Assembly: GCA_905221605.1 (NCBI GenBank)
Contig: CAJNDS010002650.1
Coordinates: 1 to 64,000 of the forward strand
DNA length: 64,000 nucleotides
Reading direction: 5' to 3'
Source: Symbiodinium natans
Lineage: Eukaryota; Sar; Dinophyceae; Suessiales; Symbiodiniaceae
Part shown: positions 47,054 through 59,291 of the stretch, one piece after another
How positions within the stretch are numbered: position 1 is the stretch's first letter
Layout: the number at the start of each line of letters is the position of its first letter
The notes under the pieces: model-generated
Databases searched by the model: none
What the model saw: the letters and a program-made list of their open reading frames with translations, nothing else
Told to the model about the DNA's origin: nothing
Position numbers and translations under genes: made by a program

Positions 47054-47829
47054 CTGAACATGCAAAGGAAAGAGACACAAGAATGCATGTGCGCAATCTT
47101 CAGATGCGAGGTTTGACGTGGTTGGACTCGGTTGGACTCGGTTCAACTACAGGCTGGCCTTGCTCGTGCAGAGGGAAGTAGTGGATCAAGTCGCCACTTA
47201 GACACGGCGAATGCTAAGAACACGTTAAAGAGAAAAACAGACATCTCCAACTCCTGCACAAACATGAACAACGTTCAGGATGCAACTCATGCAACAACTG
47301 CCCGACATCAATGCCCGCGCAGCTCCGATCGCCACTGCGTACCTTCAGCCATGCAGAGTCTCTCTCTGTACACAAGTACCAAGTCGCTACGTCAAAATCG
47401 GATCAAACATCAACCAAGTGCTCTGCGATGTGATCAATGAGACGAAGCCGGTCCACCGTGCGGAAGATTGCATCTCGAGCGCAAATACAGCATACTCTGA
47501 GTCCTTAAGAATTACAAGCCATCACCTTCAACAGACTTTGCAACCGACCCCCGCCGCACCCGTAGGAATTTTGGCTTGCACCATTTACAATCCACATGGG
47601 TACCCAGCTGAAAACTGAACATGTCGGAATGCGTGGTTAACCGTTTGCCAGTCCAGCCTTTTTGGGGATAGTCGCCTTCCTTGCTCTTGTCGGCATGTGT
47701 CTCATAGAGATGTGAAACCTAGGCAATTTGCAAGCATTTGCACACCGCACAAGCAGTACAAACACATGTAGCCGCATGTAGCCCTGCAGACACAACCAAG
47801 CGCAAAGCAACGCAGCGATCGCGATAATT

Positions 47830-48590
47830 CATATCCCGTCTGCCTGAACCAATTGCAGTTCAAACGCACACTTGTTTTGCAAATGCGGGACAGCGCGAAG
47901 AATCCACTCTGTACAAAAACCCTCTGAACCTGCATAGTCGTTCTTGTAGTCAGCAAAGGCCGACAAGTATTGCCTCGACGTCCAGTGGACTGAAAACTCT
48001 TCAGATGTCGGCTCCAATTTCAAAAGCTAAGCTTCACGCGGTTTCAACTCCAGTTGATACCGAATCATCTCTGCAACCTGAAACTTGCTTGCGTGAAAAA
48101 CGAAACAAGCAGATCACAAAGTGTCTTAAGAGATTAACCTGCCGAAGATGCTGTGGATCAGCAGCTATGCGGACCTCAATTGCAGTGCCATGTGCATTAC
48201 AGACTCTAGAGCCCAAGCCATCAGCAGCTGGCAAAGATCTCGTCGCGATCTCGGGAGTAGTACAGCATCAGAACCTGAGTTGGAATGGCATCCCCGCCTA
48301 CTGCATGCACAACTACAAAAAGCACATAGCCCGTCTATTTCGGCCAAGCATTTCACCAGGCCCGTGTCACTCAAGGTGTGGATCACTGTGTTCCGCTTGG
48401 CCTTCCACAGTCCGATAGCCGCAAGAAGAACACTCTGCAAACATAGGCCTAGAGGTCAAGCTGCACAATAAGGCAAACCAACGCCTTCCAGGATTCCATC
48501 TGACGAATCTGATCTTCTGTCGGCTGACGTAGGCCACGAGCTTCCTCAGGTGAACACTTCCGAGCACCCTACTCCAAGAGCAGCACATGT
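47830..48590 (-). CDS. Exons upstream of the anoctamin gene, possibly its amino terminus
   Basis: Minus-strand segments: LGSVHLRKLVAYVSRQKIRF (near 48555), LWKAKRNTVIHTLSDTGLVK (near 48410), DGLGSRVCNAHGTAIEVRIA with ADPQHLRQ before a GTTAATC donor (48230-48145), FSVHWTSRQYLSAFADYKND (48000-47935) joined in frame to WILRAVPHLQNKCAFELQLV (47905-47830). All share strand and style with the anoctamin exons that follow. They could be its cytosolic N-terminal domain or a separate gene. Confidence 0.45.
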
Positions 48591-48600
48591 CTAACCTGAC

Positions 48601-49098
48601 CTACAACTCATGCACCTCCTCTGCTGCAGCATCGCCCCAGCGAAGATGAGCATTTGTCTGCGAAGTGCGTGATTCCATTCTTGCGTCACTGCAACACGGT
48701 GGTTTGTTTCCACGAAGAAGCGCAGAAGAGCAATGCGGACTTTTTCGACTCATCACATGGTGGCTCTGGCTCACAATGAGGATAAAGCACATCGTAGTGC
48801 CTTTGGATCGAGAAACAAGAGGCATGACGGCAGATCTAGCTTCAACTTGGGCACCAGTGCAAACACTTCTCAGATCATCACCCAGGTCGATAGAGCAAGT
48901 ACACGGGCGAAAACGGCAGCTTTGAGTCATGCGCCTGGCCAACAGCGAAAGTCCAAATCTCGTTGTTGGCAGATTGAGCTTTTCAAAGAAATATAAAGCC
49001 AGCAAACCAGCAAACAAGTCAATAAACAAACAACGACATGCAAGATCCAAGAACATAAGAAACGATAACAAACAACGTGGGAAACAACAAACACACAA
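48601..49098 (-). CDS. Possible exon with a hydrophobic segment
   Basis: The minus-strand frame contains LDLACRCLFIDLFAGLLALY followed by FFEKLNLPT, then a polar tail ending at 48601. One potential membrane helix. Support is limited to composition. Confidence 0.25.
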   Translation of the reverse strand: MCVCCFPRCLLSFLMFLDLACRCLFIDLFAGLLALYFFEKLNLPTTRFGLSLLARRMTQSCRFRPCTCSIDLGDDLRSVCTGAQVEARSAVMPLVSRSKGTTMCFILIVSQSHHVMSRKSPHCSSALLRGNKPPCCSDARMESRTSQTNAHLRWGDAAAEEVHEL

Positions 49099-49971
49099 AT
49101 TCGTTGAACATAGTAGCCCCTCTGGACAACCAACGAGGAGAAAGGTTCTCCTGTCATTTAGTGCCTGTTCTTGCCTGTCCTACCAGGCGAAATGGGTCGT
49201 GAATCAACTAACACGTGGGCGCAACATGGGAGCCCGACAAACGGGTGCTCGGCAGCGGCATCACCAGCCGATCTGTCCAAGTACACAACAGTCACCTGAG
49301 TGTTGCGAGGAAGGGATCAGCAATTGATCAGCATTACTGGTCACGAGTGCTTGGTGGTACTACACCTTAGCCATGGACAGGCACTGACAGGCATGCCGAC
49401 AGCGCGATTATCTGCAGATGATCCGCTTCAGTGTTCATGGGGTCCACCTACACCACCAAGGCAAACCAGTGTGCTCGACTCATGATTGTGGTCTTGATTG
49501 TCCTAGAAATTCTATCACTTCAGAGAAAATGGTGGGGAGGGATGGGAGCAAAGCTGTGGAATCAGTGAAGCTGAACATGGAGGGTCATTTTATGTGGACA
49601 AGAGCCTCCTGCGCGCAGAACTGCCGGACGGACGAGTGCGCCGTCAAGAACCCACTAAATTCCTGCCAGAATCGTCCAGCTTCCGTTCTCCACAGGGTAT
49701 ACAGATGCTTGCCAGATTGTGTTGAATGTGCAATGCTTCGGCCTCCTCACGCTGCTTCAAAGAGGCTGACCTGAGAGACCAATCTCTTGCAAAGCTGCGG
49801 CCCCAACCGCCCCAACCTACCCAACCGACCCAACCGCCCCAACCGCCCCAACCTGCAGCCATGCTGCGTAAGCACACGCATCCAGCAAACAAGATAATCA
49901 CTGTTCTCCTCCATGACAGCCTCTGCCAGAACATGGCCATTCCCCGTCCGTATTCGCCATGTGACAACCCT

Positions 49972-50775
49972 GCGCCTCAGCGGTAGCCGAACCGTCCAAA
50001 CCCAGTCTGTCAAGGCTCGCCATGAACTCCTCGTGGAAATCCTCTATCGCCACCTCCAGGTGAAGAAGATACTAAGGCTACTAATAGTCTACTAATACTT
50101 TGCTGTGCTCTGGCGAGACAATTGCAGAGCACTCGCCTTCTCATAGCCAGCTGCCATGCAAAAATCTAAGGCTCCCTTCAGGTGCTCGGCCAAGGCAGCA
50201 TGGCGCTCCTAATTGACATGCAGCTTGGAATAGCTTCGCCCGGCTTCGACAACAGAGAGGTCCTTGTTTCCAGCCATCTGCTCAAAGATGCCAAACAAGT
50301 AGGCACGATAGAAGCCTCAAGTCCAAGTCTTTTCCCAACATGCGTATGCGCAAGAGAGCCCAAATGCTTCATTGCAGACGTGCCGGAGAAACTCCTTCCT
50401 GAACTGCCGCTGGGCAGCAGTTGCCATCAGGAGAAGTTCTGCCTTGGAAATCAGCACACATCCAATTTCCAATCCACCACTGGTTGCAGCAAACTGAAGA
50501 GCCGACGAAAGCTCGAGAACTGCCCTGCCAAGACTTTTACCTGAGCGGGCAGACTTGCGAAGTCTAAATGTCACCTCAACATTCCGACAGAAAGCTCTTG
50601 GCCTTTGCCAGGAAAGCCGGATTCTCAGCATACTCGACCTGAAACCAAGTGAAACCACATGAAATTCACGAAAATCGCGCTGACTAGTGGAGATGCACGT
50701 GGCCTCAAGCTCAGCCACTGGAGCTTGCTGTCCCACCAGTGGAGCCGAAGTTGCCTTCAACAAGTCAGTGGCCAA
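49972..50775 (-). CDS. Multi-exon gene for a helical unknown protein
   Basis: Minus-strand exons in order: VAELE/CISTSQRDFREFHVVSLGFR and VTFRLRKSARSGKSLGRAVL, SSALQFAATSGGLEIGCVLI, TAAQRQFRKEFLRHVCNEAF (50775-50320); YLFGIFEQMAGNKDLSVVEA with GRSYSKLHVN (about 50300-50210); EHLKGALDFCMAAGYEKASA with LQLSRQ (about 50195-50111); LEVAIEDFHEEFMASLDRLG then LDGSATAEAQ (about 50060-49975). The segments are strongly protein-like and mostly helical. I do not recognise the family. Confidence 0.6.
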
Positions 50776-50937
50776 CGAATCAACGAATTAAGATGCCGGC
50801 TGCGCGTGAGTCGCTAGCATCTCCTGCAGTGTAGCATCATGCAACATCGTGCAGCAACTGTTGCCTTGCCTGGTCCATTGCACAATCGAATCATTGCCCT
50901 CTGTGCTGAAACAACTACATGTCGGAGCTCATCTAGA

Positions 50938-51091
50938 GTCGGGGTGGCGAATTGAATGTAGATCTTTGTCTGGAATGGCTAGCTATGCGTTATCCAGGTG
51001 GTTCACGGCTATGAGTCGGGGTGGCGAATTGCATGTAGATCTTTATGTCTGGAATGGCTAGCTATGCGTTATCAGGTGGTTCACGGCTATG
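50938..51091. repeat. Recent 77-bp tandem duplication
   Basis: Two adjacent copies start at 50938 and 51015 with GTCGGGGTGGCGAATTG. They differ only by A/C, a two-base indel (CTTTGTC versus CTTTATGTC) and one C. The near identity marks a recent event. Confidence 0.9.
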
Positions 51092-51390
51092 CGCTTGCGT
51101 AACTTTCTTGAGGCAAGGAAAGCGAGCAGAGGCACTTTGCATTGACTATTCGTGTTCCTCAGCCCTCCTTGCCGCTGAAACCGCAGGCACTTGCAGACCT
51201 TGTAAGGAAAAACCATCACCACGTCGGAGGGTGGGAGCTTTCTCTGCGTCTGCGGCATGGGCTGCCTGCCACAGACTAGTACATGGCGCGCATGCTTCGC
51301 AAAACTTCGATGACTCAAACTCTGAGCACCAAGCCCTGCGACCGGAATATAGCCTGCAGCCCAATACTTCAAGCAAGAGAATGTTCGAGA

Positions 51391-51894
51391 TTACATCTGG
51401 ACATGGGTCGCTACTGCACTCAACAGCGCCAACATGCTTCTCGAAAGGGATGTTTGCCTCCGGGGCGTTGCGCTTCCTCTTCCTCCTCTACATCTTCTTG
51501 AATACCACCTCCATGTGGTCTTTCCTGACACGGAGCGAATCCCCTCGAACAGACAAGCGGCCACATACCTCGTCACATGTGAGCCATGGTGAGCCATGCC
51601 TGTCGATGCTTGTAGCTATCCTGCTGGAGTAGCTCTCGTGTCCTCGTCAATCTCTCGTCAAGTTCTGAATGCCATTGCTGTGCTGGATTTGACGCCACTT
51701 GTAGAACTCTTTCTGAAGGCATGCTGGCAGTGCATGGCCCATAAGGCGGCCACGAGTGATCTCGAACAAACGGCATCGACAACGATGCGTAAAGCACGCA
51801 CCTTGGATGCCCCACACAGGAACATGTCTGTACGGGAACACCTCTTGGCCCATTCCAAGCGAGTTTTCAACTTAGGGCGATGCACAGAAATCAA
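51391..51894 (-). CDS. Exons of unknown gene
   Basis: The minus-strand frame 51890-51660 reads KLKTRLEWAKRCSRTDMFLC, ASKVRALRIVVDAVCSRSLV and AALWAMHCQHAF. Then 51590-51490 reads CDEVCGRLSVRGDSLRVRKD with HMEVVFKK, and 51485-51420 reads NAPEANIPFEKHVGAVECSS. Coding-like; linkage inferred from strand and order. No family recognised. Confidence 0.4.
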
Positions 51895-52264
51895 GCTGGA
51901 GTCTACACAAACCTTAAAATGAGCTGTGTGGAGTCAACTTAAATGGGCTACCTGATAGCCTAGCTCCTTGCACCACCCACGATACTGCTCTACTTGGACA
52001 TGAAAAGATCGCTTGAGCTGCAAACGCTTCCGCATTCAGCAGTACAGACAGATGACACATGAGTGCGATCAGTGTCCGGTGCTGCTTAACCTGCCACGAC
52101 CCCGAGTGCAGTTTTTCCAAGGTCCAGCAATCAGGCTAGCCTGATCACGAACTAACGAATTAAGCCTGGTATGTTTGGAGGCTTGAATCCCTAAGGATCC
52201 AAGAGGTGCGTCAGGGCGCATCAGTCTGCATGTGACCTTTCAGCAACTTGGACGGGACTCACGG

Positions 52265-52500
52265 TCAGATTATGCCCGGGCTTCATCGACGCCTGGTAAG
52301 TTCACGAGGGCGCCCGTACACTTGGGCTGCAGGACCTTCTTCGATGGAAGAAACCGGCCGGACCCCAATGCAAACCCAACAGCAATGTAAAGAGCCGCCT
52401 CTGCCTTGCCCATCTTGACTTTGGGCAAACCTTTTTGTGATTCGTGCATTGCTGCGTGCATTGCACCACTTTGCATTGCACCACTTTGCACCTTCGTATC
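52265..52500 (-). CDS. Exon of unknown gene
   Basis: The minus-strand frame reads HESQKGLPKVKMGKAEAALY, IAVGFALGSGRFLPSKKVLQ and PKCTGALVNLPGVDEARA. It contains a short glycine-rich hydrophobic segment. The local GCATTGCACCACTTT duplication at 52457-52490 lies at its 5' side. Confidence 0.4.
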
Positions 52501-53011
52501 TGAAGAATGTTTCTCTTGGGTCGCTGCACCAGAGTTTCCTCTCCTCTAAGGCCCCCAAGTGTCAATGCTGCTGCAAATAGAATAGGTTCTCAGCTAGGTT
52601 CTCAGCTAGATACAGCTAGATACAGCTAGCCTTCTGATGTCCTCGGGATGGCAAGGTTCCGAGCCTGCTCAGGTCATCAAGCGACTGGCCTCGACATGCG
52701 CAGGAATCTGTCCCGGAATCCCGCACAATCAACTGTGCCTGCGTGGTGTGGTTTGCAATGTACTTCTGTTCGTGCTCTTGGGTTGCTGGAGCAGCATGTA
52801 TGCAGCTGACTCCCATGCTCTTAGCACTTGACACTTGGCAGCACTTCATGCTGCTGCTGTTTCGACTGTTCGGAGTTTCTGCTTCAGATCGCTGCAATAT
52901 CTACTGTGCGAAGCAATTGCTGCTATGAAAGCCAATGCAAGTGCAGCAGGCGACTGGAAAGGCCTTCTGGTGAGTCCAAGGCAACAAAGAATCGAGCCGA
53001 TTGGTCGTGGA

Positions 53012-53964
53012 TCAGCCTGCCATGCGAAGGGTTTTGGTCCATGCAGTTTTACGCTTCTCTGGAGGTGTCCTGCGCAAAGTTCGAATGCCGAGGGTGAGCT
53101 CGCAAATCATAAGAACAAGCTGCACAATCCAGCACGCCTCAATCTGCAATGTGCAACAGGTACTGGTTGCAGCTTCAGCAACTTCGGTACGGTGCGCGAG
53201 GAACCCCCATGCTGCCTGCTCCATTGGAAGAATGCAAGGTAACTCTGGAGCCTCGAAGGCAAGAAAGAGCCGGATGTCACGTGTTGTCATTGTCGTCACA
53301 TTCATCACGCATTGTCCGTTTGTACCACATGATAATACATGATATCACATGCAGCACCAGCAGCGATGCTACAGTTCGCTGGCTGAAGCGAGGCCAGCAT
53401 TTCACCTCATTGGTGCAAACGAAGAATCAGTTTCTGAGTCTCTTCGTTGGCAGTCGGCTCCTATGCTTCTTGCCACCCAGCCACAGAGGACAAGCTCCGT
53501 GAGCAAAATAGCAACGCATCTCGGAATGCACAAGGCTGTGAGATCAGGGTGGGCAAAGTGCTGGGGACGCCACCCGGTGCAAAGGAATACGAACAGAAAC
53601 AGCTCCGGCACCTAGGATAATTGGTGACAACAGGATCCACACTAATGCACCTGACATTCCGACAAAGCTAACTCAGCTGCTGACCTTCTCTCCCAGATTC
53701 CCGGCATATCCCAAGTACAGGCGGCAAGGCTCCAGAACAAAGCACAGCAGGAAGTTGGTGCTGGCAGCATTGATACATAAGAGCTCCGTTCATCACAATG
53801 CGATATTCAAGACATGGCTGCCACCAGAGAATTGCAACGACAACGGTTCCTCGAATCCTGCAAACCAAGCTTGCGCTGACAACAAAGCAGCAGGCTGCGA
53901 CACTGCCATGGCAAGCGCTCCATCGATACTTCGCCCACCCAGCAATTACCTGCCAACACACCAA
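53012..53964 (-). CDS. Possible membrane-protein exons, unknown
   Basis: Three open minus-strand stretches contain hydrophobic segments: AACCFVVSASLVC and TVVVAILWW (53960-53780), LFLFVFLCTGW and CVAILLTELVLCGWVARSIG (53610-53410), and QIEACWIVQLVLMICELTLG after APELPCILPMEQAAWGFLAH (53290-53060). This suggests a multi-pass membrane protein. No family recognised; splice sites not resolved. Confidence 0.4.
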
Positions 53965-55289
53965 AACCCATATGAAGCTTCAGTTTGGTGTATCAGCTTC
54001 AAGGTGGACGCATGCAAAGTCGACCAGACAAGGGCTGTTGCATTCGTTGTTGTTAGTGCGTGTAATGGTTAACACAACAGCATGAATATCAGAAAAAAAG
54101 TAAAAGAGTATGAGTTCGTCGGAAATTCCTATCGAACCACCGTAAATATTACAGGGCCCGCAGGGCGTTTCACTTTCTAGAATATATCGTAGAACATGGT
54201 TGCCCAAGACACCTAAAGCCTCAGCAGGCCAGCATAGTCTTAGGAAGCAAAGTTTTGCGAAATCTTTGCTGAGTAGATTTCACATGCTCAACAGTCCGAG
54301 TCTGGCAGGGCTTTCCTTGGCTATAGTTTCCAAGTCAACGATGACAAACAACGATAGTCCGAGATTCTGCACGGAAAAGTGTTCTTTGAAGCTTTGGTGC
54401 AGGAACGCATGCAGTCTGTCGTTACGGCCCTGGATGCATATGCGCCTGAAGCAAGGCGAACAAGAGGTCAAACCAAGCGCCGAAGTACAGAAACACCTGA
54501 AACTGATTGCACGATGTGGCTTAGCACGTATTGAACGTTCGTATTGGGTCGGTGCTTTGCCTGCAATTGGATGTTCGTGGAGACCGCTCTGTCCAAAACC
54601 TTCTTGCACGAGGCTGCGTCGAGGTGCAATTGTCATAGCAAGTCTCAGAGAGGGGCCACTGGTAAGCTGTCTCCTGACAGCAAACACTCCTTTTCTGAGA
54701 ACGCGCATGCCCAAACAACAACACATGCATCCGCCTTCTCTCCTCCGATTCTGCATCTACTGCTGCTTCTGAACGTCGAGGAAAGCCATGCTGTGACGGA
54801 AGCACTCACAATCACAGCGAAACGGTACTACAGTTACTATGTGTCACTACCAGACATTTTGAAAACATACGTGTCCTGCGGTACGACAAAAGTAAAATGG
54901 CCGTTGCGTACACGTTACCCATTCCGCACCTGGGGACCAGCTTGGCGCATTGCACACACGGGACGCCACTGCAAGACCGAATTTGCAACAATATGCAACA
55001 ATGTTCAACAATACCACGCCAAACTGCTTGCAATTCGTACTTGTTGTAAGCTCAACACTTGTTTCAACATACAAACGTTGCTGTCAAAACACAATCCTTA
55101 TACCGTATATGCTAAAAATCGCACCACACACCCGTGCTGATTGCGATGAACAAACGTGCTTTGCTACAGCTTCTTCTCGAACCACACATGTACAACCTCA
55201 CAAGTTCAAACCCGCAATAAGGGCACTTTACGATTGCCCACGCGTTCGAGATGTTCGAGCCTTTGTTGCTTTGAAGTTGACATGGCTAA

Positions 55290-55575
55290 GGGGAAACGCT
55301 GTGCATCGGGACAAGATCCTGCGTCGGCGCTGGCGGTGCGAAGGTGTGTTTGTTTCTCAGTGGTGGTTGCCCCCGTGTTTTGCAAAGTGCACACTGCCAA
55401 AATCGAGTTGTTCTGGCCAAAGGGCCAAGGACATCAAAATCACGACAAGGCTGCGCTAAACCACGTCGCTAAGATCCTGCGTTGGTGCTGGCCACTGGCG
55501 GAGCGAAGGTCATGCAAGTTTTCGTTGGTGGTTTCCCCCATGGTTCACTGCGAATGGGTGCCGCCAAAGCCTCAT
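55290..55575. repeat. Diverged tandem duplication, about 170 bp period
   Basis: AAGATCCTGCGTCGGCGCTGGC...GGTGGTTGCCCCCGTGTTTTGC at 55313-55382 recurs as AAGATCCTGCGTTGGTGCTGG...GGTGGTTTCCCCCATGGTTCAC at 55472-55549. The two copies are clearly homologous with many substitutions. Confidence 0.7.
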
Positions 55576-55659
55576 CATCACAAAACAGATGGCGAATAAT
55601 GGCGATCAATCGATCGCGCGGTACTCTCATCGCACTAGCTCGCTTTGACAGCCAGCATG

Positions 55660-55765
55660 TTGATCTAAAAAAGACAAGGAGCTCACTTTGCAATGCTTTT
55701 AAGCAGTATGCGAAGCATCCCAGATCCACCATCTGCTCGGAGTTCAGTGGCACCGAGACAGATCC
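55660..55765 (-). CDS. Short exon of unknown gene
   Basis: The minus-strand frame reads LGATELRADGGSGMLRILLK then SIA and ends at AA|GTGAGCTCC. Good donor and protein-like sequence. No family recognised. Confidence 0.4.
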
Positions 55766-56832
55766 TAGGACGTTGGCTTGACATTGCTTAGCTCATCATC
55801 ACTGCCACTCTTCGATGCTGCCTCTCTCTCGGGCATGGCAGCTGCAGAGTCCACCCGGCATCAACTCAGACGCTGAGAACGTTCCCTTTGCTTACGTCTA
55901 CATTGCATGGACAAGATGGGGCCTAAGCCTGCCTCCAGCTCCCGACAAAATTTCAGCAAAAAGAAATTCGCAAGAAATCCGCTCTCCAACTTACTTGCCG
56001 AAAATTTTGTAGACTTTCCACAATGCATGGCGGCCAACACCAAACAATGCACTTTCAAAGCTCCTAGACCTAGTGCGGAGAGCGATTCTATCCTGCTTAT
56101 AAGCAGGCGTCTCCTGATTCGAGCTTTGTTTGCCACTCATGAAAGCCTCACCTTCAACTGCGGCTGTTCCCAGTCTACACTGTTGAGCATGCGCAACATG
56201 AGCATTGCACCTGTCCGCTTCGAGCTTTTTTTTTTGAGCCGACGCCTCTTTACTACATCAGCAGCCGTTCTTGTGGGTCGAAAGGACAACTACTTTGAGA
56301 GCCAAACTGTACAAGCCAGCGAGCGAAAAAGAAGTCGTGACTACAAAGAAGCAACCGCTAGCGCAGAGGCCCTTATTGCAAGACAACTTAACACAAGGCC
56401 AGCATGGTGAGACCAATGCAACCAAGAACCTACCGGCACCAATCACTCAGCAGCCCGTCACCCATAGCAATGCTGCGCCACGTCTGGCACAGACATTAAG
56501 CGAAAGTATGGGTAGGCCGTAAGGCAAGGAACCTCCGTCACCTAAACTGCACAACGCGTCCGTAGAGACAGTCCCCACACAAGCGCCAGGGCCGTAGCAA
56601 TAGCACTCAGGACTCCATTTTAGGTCGGCAAGAAAGTTGCAAGCACACGAAGCACAATGCCCACAGAGTGCCAGAAGAGGCGCCCCTTCCCCCCCCGACG
56701 AGCGGGGGCAGACAAGGGGCTGGTGTGGCTACACTATGCTGCCGTCGGCGCTGTGTGAGTCCGGGCGTCCTCGCGTTGCTATGGCCATAGGGCAGGCCTG
56801 GAGCGCTGCTTGCAAGAGGTCATAGTCTTACA

Positions 56833-57620
56833 GCCCCGCGCAGCGGCCGATTTTTGAGACGGCGCAAGAGCCCCAAAGGCTGCTGGCTGGCACTTGGCTA
56901 GTGTGCTTCCCAGATACCGGGCCTCCGGCTTGGCGTGCTTAGCCTGGTGCAGTTTAAGGCCCACAAAGCTGCTTAACGGTCTGCAGCCAACCGCGCGTCA
57001 AGTGTGAGAGTCAAGGGGCCTTATAACTCGGAGCCCCGCGCAGCGGCCGATTTTTTGAGAGACTTCAAGCAGGTTTACCCCGTGACTACACCTGATGCGG
57101 GACCCACAGCAAAGTGCTAGGCCTAGTCACTTCTGGACCTGCTGGAAGAGGTCGAAGCAGCAGTTCCTCACTTTCCTTCGGGCCTTCTGGCGAAGGTTCC
57201 GGCAGCCGTTTGCGGGGCCTGATCACTTCTGGGCCTTCTGGAGAAGTTTTAGGCAGCAGTTTGAGAGGCCTACTCACTGCTGGGCCTTCCGGAGAAGTTT
57301 TAGGCAGCAGTTTGAGAGGCCTAATCACTCTGAGCCCTCCAGGGAAGGTTGAGGAGTTTGAGAAGCCTAATCACTTCTGGGCCTTCAGGCAACTGTTGGG
57401 AGAGCAGTTTGAGAGGCCTAATCATTTCTGGGCCTTCTGAAGATGTTTGAGGCATCAGTTTGAGAGGTCTACCCACTGCTTCTGCTTGCCACAGCGCAGG
57501 TGGCGGGCGCCCTCCTGGCAGGGCAGTGATACTGCGGGCAAGGTGTCCAAGATGCCTGTCAATAGAAGACACTTAAAGATACTGTGATCACTCAACTGCC
57601 CCGCGCAGCGGCCGATTTTT
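56833..57620. repeat. Three exact copies of a 23-bp motif
   Basis: At 56833, 57033 and 57598 the 18-mer GCCCCGCGCAGCGGCCGA is followed by a T-run of five or six. The flanks of the three copies differ, so the motif itself, not a larger repeat, is shared. No coding context; it could be a regulatory or recombination motif. Confidence 0.8.
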
Positions 57621-58140
57621 GCGACTAAACCTGTCACAGAATGGGCAGTTTGCGCAAGACGATGCACATCTCTGCTGCTCTCAGGTCCTGTGAAAGCCGA
57701 TAGGCTCGTTATATCTCTCCGCCTTGCTCTCAGGTCCCGTAGGTCCATAAGCTCCGGGCTCGAGATCTCTCTCACTGCTGCTCCCGGGTCCGGAGAGCCC
57801 GTAGGCTTCAGGTTTGCGATTTATCTGCGTGCTGCTCCCAGGCCCCGTAGGCCCATAGGCTTCAGGTTCACGCTTTTACTTCATGCCGGGTCCTGAAGCA
57901 CGATAGGCTTCAGGTTCGCGATTTCCCTCCCTGCTGCTCCCAAGTCCCGAGGGACCACAAGTTTCAGGTGCACAATTTAACCTCCTCTGGGCCTTCTGGT
58001 AGGGCTGAGGCAGCAGATTCTGTCATCCCTTCTGGGCGTTCTGGCGAAGGTGCCGCCAACCGTTTGCGAGTCCTAACCACTTCTGGACCTTCTGAAGAAG
58101 TTTTAAGCAGCAGCTTAGGGCCCACTCACTGCTGGCACTC
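57120..58140. repeat. Two interleaved 55-65 bp tandem-repeat families
   Basis: Family 1 (57120-57480 and 57985-58140) has units around CTGGGCCTTCTGGAGAAG, then GGCAGCAGTTTGAGAGGCCT. Family 2 (57670-57960) has units around CTGCTGCTCCCAGGTCC, then GTAGGCTTCAGGTTCGCGAT. Family 2 is inserted between the two blocks of family 1. Frames through the repeats are not supported as genes. Confidence 0.8.
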
Positions 58141-58907
58141 CAACAGAAGGGCACCCCTCCAGCATAAACAGGCTTGCCCCTGCCCGTTGTTCCAGGCACT
58201 TTTCCAGCAGAAACAAGAGCGTCCCTGCCGGGTAAGTACTGACACGATAAGGCCTCCGCCCTCTGCTCTCTCTCTTGTATTGGGTTTTCAAAACCACACC
58301 ACAGCATAGCGTACTCTCTGGCTGTTTTGTTCCTGGGGTAAGTCCTTCCCTCTCGATCTGGTCCGAACTCCTTCCAGAACGCGGCCTGCAAGGCTCAGAG
58401 CTGGCTTTTAGAAGGCCATAAAGTGCGCGAAAAATGCATGCAATATCTTTTGGGCCGTAGCGCGGCCTGGCGGGGTAGAGGTTTGGAAGTTCGACTTCCA
58501 CTGATCCGGTCAAGCGAGTCTGAACTACCGCAAACTGCAGGAGAGACTGCGGTAGAGACGGAGTATCTATGTCCAGACACTCAAATCTTTACCGTAAGCT
58601 CAGGAGAGACTCCACAGACACTGCGAAAAAAACCGCCAAACTCCGCAGAGACTCTTGTAGAGACTCCGCAAAGACTTCACAAAAATTCGAAAGATTCCAG
58701 AAAGATTCCAAAAGACTAGCCGAAATTTCACCGAAGCTGGCAGACTCAACACACCAATGAGTACTGCAGACTCGATGCCGACGATGAGTGCAGCAGACTC
58801 GAGCGAACATTGCAAGATTCCGACGGTCTAGTAAAAGGTGTTGCAAGCCAAATACAGCTTGCAGCAAGCTGTGCGCAAAAACTTTGCGCGTCGAGAGCTT
58901 GAGAGCT

Positions 58908-59291
58908 CTAAATAACAAGATAATATTGACATGCGACTTCAAACCATGATTTGTGCAATTTGAATGCGCTGGCAAGCAAATCTACAGCCGAAACCTTGCA
59001 GCCGGCGCATTTGCCACACATCTTTCGCATGGCACTCCCCTCGCGGTGGGCCCTACGTTGTTCTTCAGCAACTTCAAGGCATCGCAGGAGATCTTGTAAG
59101 GAGATGTTGAAAGCTTCCAGATCTGTTTGGAGCTTCTCAGAGACATTCCTATCCCGACACCACCACAGACTCGGGACAGCACGGTGTCGCCGGATGGAAA
59201 CGCCACCCCTGCATCGAAGATCTGTGACGAAGGTGTCCGTGCCAGGTACAGTGGCCCCGCTCACCAAACTGTCCAGCGAACTGCCAAGCAA
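58908..59291 (-). CDS. Coiled-coil exon of unknown gene
   Basis: The minus-strand frame reads SLVSGATVPGTDTFVTDLRC and, lower down, NVSEKLQTDLEAFNISLQDL then LRCLEVAEEQRRAHREGSAM, followed by RKMCGKCAGCKVSAVD with a CxxCxxC cluster. The heptad pattern suggests a coiled coil. It may belong to the NTPase-like gene that starts just upstream. Confidence 0.5.
   Translation of the reverse strand: MLGSSLDSLVSGATVPGTDTFVTDLRCRGGVSIRRHRAVPSLWWCRDRNVSEKLQTDLEAFNISLQDLLRCLEVAEEQRRAHREGSAMRKMCGKCAGCKVSAVDLLASAFKLHKSWFEVACQYYLVI

Noticed and set aside
57120-58140. Tandem repeats as a CRISPR array
   Set aside because: Units are contiguous and diverged, without unique spacers, and the genome is eukaryotic.
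58448-58502. tRNA-like text (TAGCGCGGCCTGG...GGTAGAGG...AGTTCGACTTCC)
   Set aside because: A-box-like and B-box-like strings are separated by only about 6 bases where a tRNA needs an anticodon arm; no acceptor stem pairs.
58115-58513. Possible Copia reverse transcriptase (ACIFRALYGLLKAS on the minus strand)
   Set aside because: The family motif is ALYGLKQAPR with conserved flanks. Here only ALYGL matches and the following residues do not fit, and no other retroelement domain is nearby.
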